Source: CBDUEF01 sp018063485 (GTDB lineage Bacteria; Pseudomonadota; Alphaproteobacteria; Rhodobacterales; Rhodobacteraceae). From it: a stretch of 64,000 nt of DNA. Made by a program: the position numbers and the translations under genes. The stretch spans positions 124,001-188,000 of the forward strand of contig JBAOID010000031.1 in the NCBI GenBank assembly GCA_037045435.1, in the 5' to 3' direction. The notes below the pieces were generated by a model. That model ran no database searches. It was not told the origin of the DNA and saw only the letters and a list, made by a program, of their open reading frames with translations. Below are positions 37,223 through 46,897 of this stretch, piece after piece (positions within the stretch are counted from its first letter, which is position 1; every line of letters begins with the position of its first letter).

Positions 37223-38486
37223 ATGCAGTTTCTGTTCTTCCGCCGCCACACTGACTTTGCCTTGTTCTGGGCGGGGATGTTATTGGTCAATATCGCGGTG
37301 CAGATCGAGGCTGTCACCATTGGCTGGCAGATCTATCAGATCGGGCGGCAAACCCTGTCGATCAGGGAAAGCGCGTTTCTGGTCGGCATGGTTGGTCTTG
37401 CGCAATTCATCCCGATGTTTCTGTTGACGCTTTATGCCGGTTCCGTCGCTGATCGCCATTCGCGCCGCTTGATCGTGCTGATCAGCCTTGGCATTGAAAT
37501 CCTTTGTGTTCTGGGACTGGTCTCTGTTGCCCATGAAGTGGCTCCTCAGGTCAGGCATATTTTCTGGATTGCGACCGCCTTCGGCGCGGCAAGAGCGTTC
37601 TTGTCACCCGCCTCATCAGCTTTGGTGCCGATGCTGGTGCCCAAAGCCGACATGCCGCAAGCGATTTCGCTGAAATCCCTGAGCTGGCAGGCGGCGGTGA
37701 TCGTTGGGCCTTGGATCGGCGGGCTGCTTTGCGCGGTTTCTGCTGCAACCGCCTATGAGGTGACGGCGGTGCTTTATCTGGCGGGCGCGGCGATCATCTT
37801 GTTCATGGGTGCCAATACCACGCCCATCCGCCAGCCCGGCAGTCAAATCGCCCAGATCAAGGAAGGGCTGATATATGTCTGGACAAACAAGATCGTGTTT
37901 GGCGCGATCTCGCTAGATCTTTTCGCCGTGCTGCTTGGCGGGGCGACCGCTCTGCTGCCGGCTTTCGCCACCGATATTCTCAATGTCGGGCCCGAAGGGC
38001 TTTGGCCTGCTGAGATCGGGCCCCGCCATTGGCGCTTTGCTCATGGCCGCAGCACTCTCGCGCTGGCCTTTGAAACGCCATGCGGGGCGGCGGATGTTGC
38101 TGGCGGTGGGGGCGTTTGGGTTGGCCACGGTGATATTTGGCCTGTCGAAAAACATCTACCTGTCTGTCACTGCCCTTGCAGTGCTTGGTGCGGCAGACAT
38201 GATCTCGGTCTATGTGCGCCAAACCCTTGTACAAATCGTCACCCCCGACCATATGCGCGGACGGGTGTCCTCGGTCTCGGGTCTGTTCATCTCTGGCTCC
38301 AACGAATTGGGCGAGTTCAAATCCGGCGTGGCCTCGCGTTTTATCGGCCCTGTCGGAGCGGCTATTTTTGGCGGCATTGGCACCATGATCGTGACCGGAG
38401 CCTGGGCCGGGATGTTCCCATCCTTGCGTAAAGCTGACCGTCTGGACGGAGCCGATGCGCCGCTCGAGCAAACAATTCAGCCATAA
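37223..38486 (+). CDS. MFS exporter of the EntS-like (MFS_3) family, one frameshift
   Basis: About 420 residues, 10-12 helices. FRRHTDFALFWAGMLLVNIA at the start, the loop GSVADRHSRRLIV, and later AVLGAADMISVYVRQTLVQI and TPDHMRGRVSSVSGLFISG match the MFS_3 group. One extra base in gaagggCtttgg near 38003 breaks the frame between PEG and FGLLRSGPAIGALL. Related to siderophore exporters, but no siderophore gene is nearby. It begins 18 bp after the MITE-like element. Confidence 0.85.
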
Positions 38487-38591
38487 GCGCTCATTGCTGC
38501 GACCAGTTGATGCCGCCTGACAGCCCTCCCCTGAGGGCCGCCTTTACCGCCATGGCGGCAGGTTGCTGCACGCCATGACAGTCTTGATGTC

Positions 38592-38829
38592 ATGACGGCG
38601 CGTTCCGTGGCAGGGTTCATCCTGATCATCGGGGTCGCGCCTTCCTCGGCCGCCTGCATGTGGTCAGCGCATATGAACTGCCGGGCCATTCGCTGCACAA
38701 TTGCGTGCATTTCCCCTGTCAGAACCTTTGGTTCTGCATGGCGCGGCGGTGATCTTTGCCGGGGTCTGGCTTGATCTGTTTTGCGTCCTTCGCCCCAACA
38801 GCAACAATATGGCGGTCACAAATTCGTGA
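38592..38829 (+). CDS. Possible two-TM small membrane protein, hidden by frameshifts
   Basis: Reading across two single-base insertions (near 38640 and 38718) gives about 78 residues: a first helix SVAGFILIIGVAFLGRL, a loop SAYELPGHSLHNCVHFP, and a second helix LHGAAVIFAGVWLDLFCVLR, ending MAVTNS. The composition is protein-like and follows the insertion pattern seen elsewhere, but there is no homology support. The rest of the 38487-38950 gap shows nothing else. Confidence 0.35.
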
Positions 38830-38950
38830 CGTCGCGTCAGTGATTGACGCCACGCCCCCACGCTGACAGCTTGAATCCAAGATCCCCTGCAAACCCCGAA
38901 TTTCATCAAATCGAGCGGGCAGTCAGGGGCAGGGACAAGGGGAAAGAAAC

Positions 38951-40067
38951 ATGAAGAAACATCTGACCATTCTGGGCGCCTTGGCGCTGACCACTACCGC
39001 CTCACAGGCGGGTGGAATTGATCGTTCTGGCCAATCCATCCTCGCGATCTTCGAGACCGGCAATTATGCCGAACTCAGCTTTGGTCGGGTTTCGCCGGAT
39101 GTGTCGGGCGTGGCAACCGCCCCCTATGGCGGATTTGCTTCGGGTGATATGGCCGGCAACTACAATCAGATCGGTCTGGCGGTAAAAACCAGGCTGAGTG
39201 ATACTCTCGATCTTGCGGTCATCCTCGATCAGCCTTTCGGGGCCAATGTGGATTATCCGGTTCTGGCTGTGCCACCTGCTGTCTACTATGCGGCAGGGTC
39301 AACCGCGGACCTGTCGACAATGGCAACGACGGCGGTGCTGAAATACCGTATGCCGAGCAATGTCTCGATCTATGGCGGCTTGCGCTATGAAACCATGTCG
39401 GCCTCTGCCACCGTGCCGTTCATTCCCGGCGGTGGCTATACAGTCGATTCGAACACTGTGGGAGATGTGGGCTATCTGGTTGGGGTGGCTTACGAAAAGC
39501 CGGAAATCGCCCTGCGGGTGGCTTTGACCTACAACTCGAAAATCTCGCATGATTTCGACACCGTAGAGCGCAGCGCCCTGACCGGTGGCGTTGATCTGGC
39601 CGGCACTACCACCGTCGAGTTCGCCGCAAAGCGTCAATCTCGAATTCCAGTCCGGAGTTGCCAAGGATACGCTGGTCTTTGGCTCGATCCGCTGGGTTGA
39701 TTGGTCAAATTACGTGATCGACCCGACCTATTACACCCCGCCATCGCCCTTGGTTTCCTATGACAGCGATACTGTCACCTACACCTTGGGTGTCGGTCGC
39801 CGTTTCAATGAAAACTGGTCTGGCGCGGTATCCATCGGGTTTGAGGATCAGGTGGGCGGTTATGCCTCGAACCTTGGCCCGACCGATGGCAAGAAAAGCC
39901 TGACCATTGGCGTTTCCTACACCAAGGACAACATGAAGATCTCGGGCGGGATTTCCTATGTCGAGATCGGCACTGCGCAAACCACCCTGAACGGAGCGAT
40001 TGCTTCGGGCGTGTTCGAAGGCAACTCGGCCGTGGGTGTTGGCATCAAGATCGGCTATTCGTTCTGA
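38951..40067 (+). CDS. Outer-membrane OmpP1/FadL-type protein, one frameshift
   Basis: About 371 residues with signal peptide KHLTILGALALTTTASQAGG. After cleavage come RSGQSILAIFETGNYAELS and alternating beta strands typical of the FadL barrel, ending with aromatic residue F in IKIGYSF. One extra base near 39627 (gagttcGccgc) breaks it. FadL proteins import long-chain fatty acids or other hydrophobic compounds. GGGGAAAG precedes the ATG. A strong terminator follows. Confidence 0.85.
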
Positions 40068-40088
40068 TCACTGCCCCATTGCAGGAAG

Positions 40089-40116
40089 GGCCCCGCAGAA
40101 CATGCGGGGCCTTTTT
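40089..40116 (+). terminator. Rho-independent terminator after OmpP1-type gene
   Basis: Nine-base stem GGCCCCGCA and TGCGGGGCC, loop GAACA, then five T. Confidence 0.92.
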
Positions 40117-40187
40117 CATTGATTTTCCGCGTGAAATCCCCGGCGGTCCCGGTTAACAAGGCGTCAGCCAGCAAAAGGACCGTGCCG

Positions 40188-41043
40188 ATGCTCTATTCTT
40201 CGGGTCAGGATTTCAGGGAACTCCCCGCAAAAGCGGGTGATGCTGTTTGGCATGTCCGGTCTTGGCAAGACCTATCTGTCGACCATGCTGCGCGCCGCCG
40301 GCAACTGGTTTCACTACTCGGTCGATTACCGGATCGGCACCCGCTATATGGGCGAATACATCGCCGATAATTTCAAACGCGAGGCGATGAAAGTGCCGCT
40401 GCTGCGCGAGTTGTTGCTGACCAATTCCGTGTATATCGCGTCCAATATCACCTTTGACAATCTTGCCCCGCTCTCCACCTATCTGAGCAAACCGGGCGAT
40501 CCGGCGCGGGGTGGTGTGGAATTTGCCGAATACTGTCGCCGCCAGTCGCAGCACCGTGAGGCCGAAGTGGCCGCAATGCTTGATGCGCCGAGGTTCATCG
40601 AACGCGCGCGCGGCCTTTATGGCTATGAGAACTTTGTTTGCGATACCTCCGGGTCGATCTGCGAGGTGGTCAATGCCGATGACCCATCCGATCCGGTGAT
40701 GACGGCATTGTCCAACCATCTGCTGCCGGTCTGGATCCAAGGCTCACCGGAACACCGGGCCGAATTGATCCGCCGCTTTGATCGCGCACCCAAGCCAATG
40801 TATTATCAGCCCGATTTTCTGCAAACCATATGGGCGGAATATCTGACCCAGCAAGGCAAACCCGCCGATCAGGTGGACCCGGACGCTTTCCTGCGCTTTG
40901 GCTACGCCCGTCTGCTCGAACATCGTGTACCGCGCTACGCCGCCATGGCGCGTTGGGGCGTGACCGTTTCGGCGCAAGAGGTGGCCGCCGTCAAGAGCCG
41001 CGCAGACTTCGACACCCTTATCGCCACCGCCATCGACCGTTAA
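40188..41043 (+). CDS. P-loop ATPase/kinase-like protein upstream of metA, one frameshift
   Basis: About 285 residues. It begins MLYSSGQDFREL, loses frame near 40213-40218 by one base, then continues RVMLFGMSGLGKTYLSTML, a Walker A motif on the first strand, and WFHYSVDYRIGTRYMGEYI. The middle holds ENFVCDTSGSICEVVN, a possible Walker B region. AAAGGA precedes the ATG. Proteins of this kind are annotated only as ATPase. It ends 15 bp before metA on the same strand, so probably one operon. Function unknown. Confidence 0.7.
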
Positions 41044-41058
41044 TTCAGGACGCATGAA

Positions 41059-41982
41059 ATGCCCATCACCCTGCCCACCACCCTGCCCGCTTTTGACGTT
41101 CTTTCGAACGAGGGCGTCATGGTGATGTCGCCAGAGCGGGCACAAAGCCAGGAAATCCGCCCCTTGCGGATTGCGCTTTTGAACCTGATGCCAAAGAAGA
41201 TCCAGACCGAGAACCAGTTTGCCCGCCTGATTGGCGCGACGCCGTTGCAGATTGATCTGTCGCTGATCCGCATGACCGAACATCTGACCAAGAACACCGC
41301 CGCCGAGCATATGGAGGCGTTCTATCGACCCTTTGCCGATGTGGCCGCCTCGGGCGAAAAGTTCGACGGATTGATCATCACCGGCGCCCCGATCGAGCAT
41401 CTGGCGTTTGATGAGGTCACCTACTGGCCCGAGCTGACGCGGGTGATGGACTGGACGCAAAGCCATGTCCATTCAACCTTTGGGGTTTGCTGGGGTGGCA
41501 TGGCGATGATAAATTATTTCCATGGTGTGAAAAAACACATGCTGGATCACAAGGCATTCGGCTGCTTTCGCCACCGTAACCTTGCCCCCACCTCGCCCTA
41601 TCTGCGCGGGTTCTCAGATGATTTCGTGATCCCGGTGTCGCGCTGGACCGAAATGAAACAGGCCGAGATTGACGCGGCCAAGGGGTTGAAAACCCTGCTT
41701 GGCAGTGATCAGGTTGGCCCCTGTCTGGTGGAAGACCCAGGCCACCGCGCGCTTTATATCTTCAATCATTTCGAATATGACAGCGACACGTTGAAACAGG
41801 AATATGACCGCGATGTTGCGGCTGGCACACCGATCAATGTTCCCGACAATTATTATCCCGACGACAACCCTGCGCTTGCGCCGCTAAATCGCTGGCGCAG
41901 CCACGCGCATCTGCTTTACGGCAACTGGATCAACGAGATTTACCAAAGCACGCCTTATGATCTGGCTCAGATCGGGTGTTAG
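41059..41982 (+). CDS. metA: Homoserine O-acyltransferase MetA, predicted acetyl-CoA specific
   Basis: 307 residues. First committed step of methionine synthesis. The Cys nucleophile lies in FGVCWGGMAM, the catalytic His in YIFNHFEYDS and RPLRIALLNLMPKKIQTENQ is the family signature. At the position that is Gly111 in the succinyl-specific E. coli enzyme this protein has Glu113 (in TGAPIEHLAF), the residue known to select acetyl-CoA. So homoserine O-acetyltransferase is the better name, as inference. Confidence 0.93.
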   Translation: MPITLPTTLPAFDVLSNEGVMVMSPERAQSQEIRPLRIALLNLMPKKIQTENQFARLIGATPLQIDLSLIRMTEHLTKNTAAEHMEAFYRPFADVAASGEKFDGLIITGAPIEHLAFDEVTYWPELTRVMDWTQSHVHSTFGVCWGGMAMINYFHGVKKHMLDHKAFGCFRHRNLAPTSPYLRGFSDDFVIPVSRWTEMKQAEIDAAKGLKTLLGSDQVGPCLVEDPGHRALYIFNHFEYDSDTLKQEYDRDVAAGTPINVPDNYYPDDNPALAPLNRWRSHAHLLYGNWINEIYQSTPYDLAQIGC

Positions 41983-42080
41983 CCTTGGTTTGATGTCGCG
42001 GCTTTGTACAGGGCCGCCCCGCGCCGCATTGCGCTGGCCTGTGCAATCGCCATAGTAAGGCAAAACCAAGGAAGCAAACC

Positions 42081-42953
42081 ATGGACCTGCCATTTGATGG
42101 AGCAATCAGCCGCTATTATGCTGAAGGAGCACCAAAAGAGGTGCGAAAGATCATCGAGAAGGCCGACAAGAACGAGATCCTGTCAAAGAACTTTCCCTAT
42201 GATGAAGAAATCAAAGGCAAGGAGTTCGACACCGCGATGGAGCCGTTGCAGGTGCAACTGGTGCGGATGCAGGCCGATCTGCACGACACCGGCAAGCGCA
42301 TGGTTGTGGTGTTCGAGGGCCGCGATGCCTCGGGCAAGGGCGGCACGATTTCGGCGCTGCATCAGAACCTGAACCCAAGGGTTGCCAATGTGGTGGCGCT
42401 TGCAAAACCCACCGACCGCGAATCCGCGCAATGGTATTTCCAGCGCTATGTCGATTGGCTCCCCGCCAGGGGCGAAATCGCGATCTTTGACCGTTCCTGG
42501 TATAACCGCGCAATGATTGAAAAGGTGTTCGGCTTTTGTACCGATGCGCAGCGCGCGAAATTCTTCGACCAACTGCCCGCGTTTGAAAAGATGATCGTTG
42601 ATGAGGGGATCATTCTGGTCAAGATCTGGCTTGAGGTCAGCCGCCCGGCGCAGCTTCGACGCTTCCTTGATCGCGAGAAAGACCCGCTGAAACAGTGGAA
42701 ACTCTCCTCCATCGACATTGATGGCTTGCCGAAATGGGATGAATACACCGCCGTCATTGACGAGACGATGGAGAAATCGAATTTCGTCTACGCCCCTTGG
42801 ACGGTGATCCTGTCGGATGACAAGAAACGCGCACGGCTGGCGGCGGTGCAAAAGGTGCTGACCTCAATCGAGTACAAGGGCAAAGACGCCAGGCTGATCG
42901 GCAAGATTGACGATAAGATCTGCGGCGGACCGGGCCTAAGGCCCAGGAAGTGA
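42081..42953 (+). CDS. ppk2: Polyphosphate kinase 2
   Basis: 290 residues, single PPK2 domain. Walker A FEGRDASGKGGTISAL, Walker B IFDRSWYNRAMIEKVFGF and the lid region FLDREKDPLKQWKLSSIDID are all present. PPK2 uses polyphosphate to phosphorylate nucleotides. Its TGA overlaps the GTG start of the TetR gene (GTGA), suggesting coupling. Confidence 0.95.
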   Translation: MDLPFDGAISRYYAEGAPKEVRKIIEKADKNEILSKNFPYDEEIKGKEFDTAMEPLQVQLVRMQADLHDTGKRMVVVFEGRDASGKGGTISALHQNLNPRVANVVALAKPTDRESAQWYFQRYVDWLPARGEIAIFDRSWYNRAMIEKVFGFCTDAQRAKFFDQLPAFEKMIVDEGIILVKIWLEVSRPAQLRRFLDREKDPLKQWKLSSIDIDGLPKWDEYTAVIDETMEKSNFVYAPWTVILSDDKKRARLAAVQKVLTSIEYKGKDARLIGKIDDKICGGPGLRPRK

Positions 42954-43564
42954 AACGCGGCTATCATCATGGCAACCTGCGGCAGGCGCTGGTCGATGCA
43001 GCGCTTGATCTGATTGCCGATCAGGGCCCGACCGGCTTTACCCTGTCCGAGGCCGCCAAGGCCGCCGATGTCACTCCCGCCGCCGTTTACCGCCATTTCG
43101 CCGGCCGCGACGATCTGATCGCCGAGGTCGCGCGCCAAGGCTATGAGATTTTCGCCGCCCTGATGGAGTTTGCCTATAATGACGGCAAGCCCACCTCTTT
43201 GGCGGCGTTCGAGGCGACGGGCCGCGCCTATCTGGCCTTTGCCCGCAAATATCCCGGTCATTACATGGCGATGTTTGAAAGCGGTCTGTCCCTGAACGCC
43301 CATGGCGATCTGGCCCTTGTGGCCGCGCGCGCGCGCAATGTTCTGGAACGTGCTGCCGAGCAACTTTCGCAACATCTGCCCGCCGGAAAACGCCCGCCCT
43401 CAACCATGTTTTCCGCCCATATCTGGGCGCTAAGTCATGGCGTGGTCGAGCTTTACATGCGCGGCGCGCCGGGTGCCAAATCACAATTCCCGCCTGAAGA
43501 CTTGCTTGAGGCGGGAATTGGCATCTATCTGCGCGGTCTTGGGCTGTTGAAACCCGATCTTTAA
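42950..43564 (+). CDS. TetR/AcrR family regulator
   Basis: 204 residues. The N-terminal helix-turn-helix is typical (YHHGNLRQALVDAALDLI, FTLSEAAKAADVTPAAVYRHF) and the C-terminal part resembles the TetR_C WHG group (MFSAHIWALSHGVVELY). GTG start coupled to ppk2. Its TAA shares the tetranucleotide TTAA with the convergent stop of the ABC ATPase gene. Targets unknown, possibly ppk2 itself or the adjacent transporter. Confidence 0.88.
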   Translation: MKRGYHHGNLRQALVDAALDLIADQGPTGFTLSEAAKAADVTPAAVYRHFAGRDDLIAEVARQGYEIFAALMEFAYNDGKPTSLAAFEATGRAYLAFARKYPGHYMAMFESGLSLNAHGDLALVAARARNVLERAAEQLSQHLPAGKRPPSTMFSAHIWALSHGVVELYMRGAPGAKSQFPPEDLLEAGIGIYLRGLGLLKPDL

Positions 43565-44658
43565 CGGAACAGAACCAGCGCCCCCGGCGACCAGGCCACA
43601 CGGGTCTTGGTGCCGATATCCAGCACCGGGCGCCCGAACACGTTGCGCATCGACAGGCGCATCGGCTGATTAGACCCTTCCAGCTTGATATCGTAATAAG
43701 TCATGTCGCCGTAATAGACCACCTCTTCCACCACCGCATTGCTTTCGCGGTCAGCAGCGGTTTGGCCATCAAACAAGATGGTCAGCGTTTCAGGCCGGAA
43801 CCCAATCGAGGCACCGCCAGAGCTGGCCTGACCGGTAACCTGCTCATCCGCCAAGGTGATCTTGCCAAATCCTTCGGCATCAACCTCCGCCTTGCCCCCG
43901 GACTCCGACAGTATCTTGGCGGGCAAAAAGTTCATTGTGCCTATGAAATTCGCAACCTTGCGGCTGGAGGGGCGCCGATACAGGGTTTCTGGATCAGCCA
44001 GTTGCGCAATCTCGCCGTCAAACATCACCGCAATCCGGTCCGACATCACCAGTGCCTCTTCCTGATCATGGGTGACCAGAATGAAGGTGATGCCCACCTG
44101 CCGTTGCAGCTTGATCAGTTCCAACTGCATCTGTTCGCGCATCTTCTTGTCCAGCGCCGACAAAGGCTCGTCGAGCAGCAAAACCTTGGGTTTCAGGATC
44201 AGCGCACGGGCCAAGGCCACGCGCTGTCGCTGCCCGCCCGAAAGCGCATGGGCGGCACGCTCGCCGTAGCCTTTCAGCCCGACCATCTCCAAAGCATCCA
44301 CTACCGCCTTGGCCTTCTCGGCCGCCGATCGCGGGTCTTTGCGCAAACCAAAGCCCACGTTCTGCGCCACCGTCAGATGCGGAAAGATCGCATAGGATTG
44401 AAACACCATATTGGTCGGGCGCTTGTTGGCCGGAACCCCCTGCATGTTCTTGCCATCAATCATCACCGCGCCCGAGGAAATCCCCTCAAAGCCCGCGATG
44501 GTGCGCAACAGCGTGGTCTTGCCGCAGCCTGATGGCCCAAGCAGCGAGAAGAACTCCCCCGCGCGGATGGTGGCAGTGATCCCGCGTAACGCGTGATAAT
44601 CGCCATAATACTTATGAACGTCCTTGAACTCGATCATCGTGGTTTTTTCAGACGTCAC
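43561..44658 (-). CDS. Polyamine-type ABC transporter ATP-binding protein
   Basis: 365 residues of the PotA/PotG type. Walker A GPSGCGKTTLLR, signature LSGGQRQRVALARAL, Walker B VLLLDEPLSALD and switch His in LVTHDQEEALVMSD, plus a C-terminal TOBE domain. The GTG at 44658, 5 bases from GGAGG, overlaps the permease stop (GTGA). It closes a leftward three-gene operon. The substrate is likely putrescine/spermidine or a related cation. Confidence 0.9.
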   Translation of the reverse strand: MTSEKTTMIEFKDVHKYYGDYHALRGITATIRAGEFFSLLGPSGCGKTTLLRTIAGFEGISSGAVMIDGKNMQGVPANKRPTNMVFQSYAIFPHLTVAQNVGFGLRKDPRSAAEKAKAVVDALEMVGLKGYGERAAHALSGGQRQRVALARALILKPKVLLLDEPLSALDKKMREQMQLELIKLQRQVGITFILVTHDQEEALVMSDRIAVMFDGEIAQLADPETLYRRPSSRKVANFIGTMNFLPAKILSESGGKAEVDAEGFGKITLADEQVTGQASSGGASIGFRPETLTILFDGQTAADRESNAVVEEVVYYGDMTYYDIKLEGSNQPMRLSMRNVFGRPVLDIGTKTRVAWSPGALVLFR

Positions 44659-45461
44659 AGGAAGCCTCCAGTATCCTTACCACCGGTTTTGGCAATGCCA
44701 CGGCGGCGGAAATATTCTGCAATTGCAAGAAGGGTGATCGACAGGCAGACCAGAATGGTCCCCAGCGCCATGATGACCGGCACCGCCGTTGGGAAACGGA
44801 ACTGCGAGAAGATATAGACCGGCAAGGTGGTTTCGCTGCCCGCCAGAAAGAAGGCCATGATGAACTCATCAAGGCTGATGGTGAAGGTGATCAACAGCGA
44901 TGAAACGATCCCCGGCATCACCAAGGGCAGGATGATCAGCCGGAAAGTGGAAACCGGCGTCTCGCCCAGATCATAGGCCGCTTCCTCAAGCGACTGGTCC
45001 AGCGCCTGAAACGCCGCCGACAGGATCGCAATCGAAAACGGCGTGCAAACCAGCACATGGCCCAAGATTACCGTAAAGATCGACAATGGCACGCCAATCC
45101 CCAGCAGCACCACCAACAGCGCCACCGCCAGAATGATCTCGGGCAACACCAAGGGCAGCATGATCATGCCCATGAGCCCGGCCTTGAACGGAAAGCGATA
45201 GCGGGTCGAGGCGCGCGAAGCAAAAACCCCCAATGTCGTGGCCAGGATCGAGGCCGAAACCGCGATGATCAGCGAATTTTTCAGCGCCTCATGCAGCGGC
45301 GGCTGTTCCCACAGCTTGTAGAACCAGTTGAAGGTGAACCCGGTCAGCGGGAAAGAGATGATCGTGGCATCATTGAATGCAAACAACGGCAACAGCACGA
45401 TCGGGGCATAGAGAAAGACCAGATAGCCAATGGTGTAAACGCGAAACCAACCGCCCTTCAT
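44655..45461 (-). CDS. Polyamine-type ABC permease (PotC-like)
   Basis: 268 residues, six helices, with the permease EAA loop EEAAYDLGETPVSTFRLIILP. It begins at 45461, sharing one base with the TAA of the upstream permease (TAATG), and overlaps the ATPase gene at its end. Confidence 0.9.
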   Translation of the reverse strand: MKGGWFRVYTIGYLVFLYAPIVLLPLFAFNDATIISFPLTGFTFNWFYKLWEQPPLHEALKNSLIIAVSASILATTLGVFASRASTRYRFPFKAGLMGMIMLPLVLPEIILAVALLVVLLGIGVPLSIFTVILGHVLVCTPFSIAILSAAFQALDQSLEEAAYDLGETPVSTFRLIILPLVMPGIVSSLLITFTISLDEFIMAFFLAGSETTLPVYIFSQFRFPTAVPVIMALGTILVCLSITLLAIAEYFRRRGIAKTGGKDTGGFL

Positions 45462-46408
45462 TATTTCGGTCCCCTCAGATAGCGCCGGTTCAGGAACAGG
45501 AACAGCAGGCTCACCGCCGTCACAATCCCCATCGCCGAGATGGCAAGGGCCGAGCCCAGCGGATAATTGTCAAGTTTTTGATATTGCAACTGAATCAGAT
45601 TTGCGACCATCTTGCCTTCCGGTCCGCCCATCAGATGTGGTGTGACATAATCACCAATCGTGGGGATGAACACGATCAACACCGCCGAAATCACCCCCGG
45701 CATCGCCAAGGGCAGCGTCACGCGGATAAAGGTCATGAACGGGCTTTCGCCCAGATCGCGCCCGGCCTCAAGGAAAGACCGGTCAATCTTCTCCAGCGCC
45801 ACGAAAATCGGCAGGATCGCAAAGGGCGCATAGGCATGGGCCAGCGTGATCACCACCGAATTGACGTTGTAAAGGATGAATGTCAGCGGCTCATCAATGA
45901 TCCCCATCCCGATAAGGCCGGAATTGACCACGCCGTTATAACCCAGGATCACTTTCCACAGGAACACCCGGATCAGATACGAGGTCCAGAACGGGATGGT
46001 GATCAAGAACAGCCACAGGGATTTCCTTGATCCGTCAACGTGAAAGCTGACAAAATACGCCACCGGAAACGCCAATGAGACCGTCACGGCCGTCACCACC
46101 AGTGACACATAAAGCGAACGCAGCATCAGCGCACGCGACAGCGGATCGCTCCAGGCCCCCAGATAGTGCTGAGTGGCAACCATCTCGCCATCGACCATCT
46201 TGTAGGACGCACATTCCCCGACATAGTTGCAAAGCTGAAAATGCCGGATGATCTCGAGATAGCCATCCGTCATGAAGCTGTAGAGAAAGATCGTGATCAG
46301 CGGGGCAGCCAACAGCAAGGCGGCGTAAATCGCCGTCGGGCTGATCATCGCAAGACCGTTAGCGGCCTCCGACCCCCTGAAGCGTGACGCTCCGGTTGTT
46401 TTTGCCAT
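45461..46408 (-). CDS. Polyamine-type ABC permease (PotB-like)
   Basis: 315 residues from the ATG at 46408, preceded by AGGGG; the longer frame to 46501 lacks a site. Six helices and the loop LEAGRDLGESPFMTFIRVTLP. A periplasmic extension between helices 1 and 2 (HFQLCNYVGECASYKMVDGE) has two cysteines. First gene of the operon; no binding-protein gene is adjacent. Confidence 0.9.
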   Translation of the reverse strand: MAKTTGASRFRGSEAANGLAMISPTAIYAALLLAAPLITIFLYSFMTDGYLEIIRHFQLCNYVGECASYKMVDGEMVATQHYLGAWSDPLSRALMLRSLYVSLVVTAVTVSLAFPVAYFVSFHVDGSRKSLWLFLITIPFWTSYLIRVFLWKVILGYNGVVNSGLIGMGIIDEPLTFILYNVNSVVITLAHAYAPFAILPIFVALEKIDRSFLEAGRDLGESPFMTFIRVTLPLAMPGVISAVLIVFIPTIGDYVTPHLMGGPEGKMVANLIQLQYQKLDNYPLGSALAISAMGIVTAVSLLFLFLNRRYLRGPK

Positions 46409-46526
46409 CTTATCCCCTGTTCGCCGCTTCTTTTCTGATTTGATCAAATCTTTGCAGAAGCCCGGCGGCCAAGCAAGTGGAATCTGCTTTGCGAAGTGCA
46501 ATGATTGGCAACAGGCAGGGTCCGGG

Positions 46527-46784
46527 TCAATCCGCGATCATCTCGATCGCGATGGCCCGCTTTTTCAACTCCTCATAGAGCGACGATACAACACGGTTCG
46601 CAGTCACCGCGACGCTCAATGCCTCGACCAGCCCGGATTCCGAAACGCAAGGCCCGGCGACACGCCAGATGATGCGGGTTTGCACCCCGCTGTCATACAC
46701 GATTTCGGTCAATCCGCCCCGGTTTTTGCGCCAACCAAGAAACGCACGCCCGACGGGCGCATGGAAGGTGGTTTGAAGTCCCAT
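46527..46784 (-). CDS. Small hypothetical protein
   Basis: 85 residues (MGLQTTFHAPVGRAFLGWRK, TEIVYDSGVQTRIIWRVAG, VVSSLYEELKKRAIAIEM). It looks like a folded alpha-beta protein but I do not recognise it. It lies between the MocR gene and the transporter operon, same strand. The open frame extends upstream to 46889 with poor coding character. Confidence 0.45.
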   Translation of the reverse strand: MGLQTTFHAPVGRAFLGWRKNRGGLTEIVYDSGVQTRIIWRVAGPCVSESGLVEALSVAVTANRVVSSLYEELKKRAIAIEMIAD

Positions 46785-46897
46785 TTTCGGGCTCTTTCTT
46801 TTTTCCGCTCTTTGCTCAGGCTGCCCGCGCCTCCCCCTTGCGTCAAGCCGGGCTGCTGAGAAAAGCCAAAAAGCGAGTCCCCCGTGCAACAGGGCGG

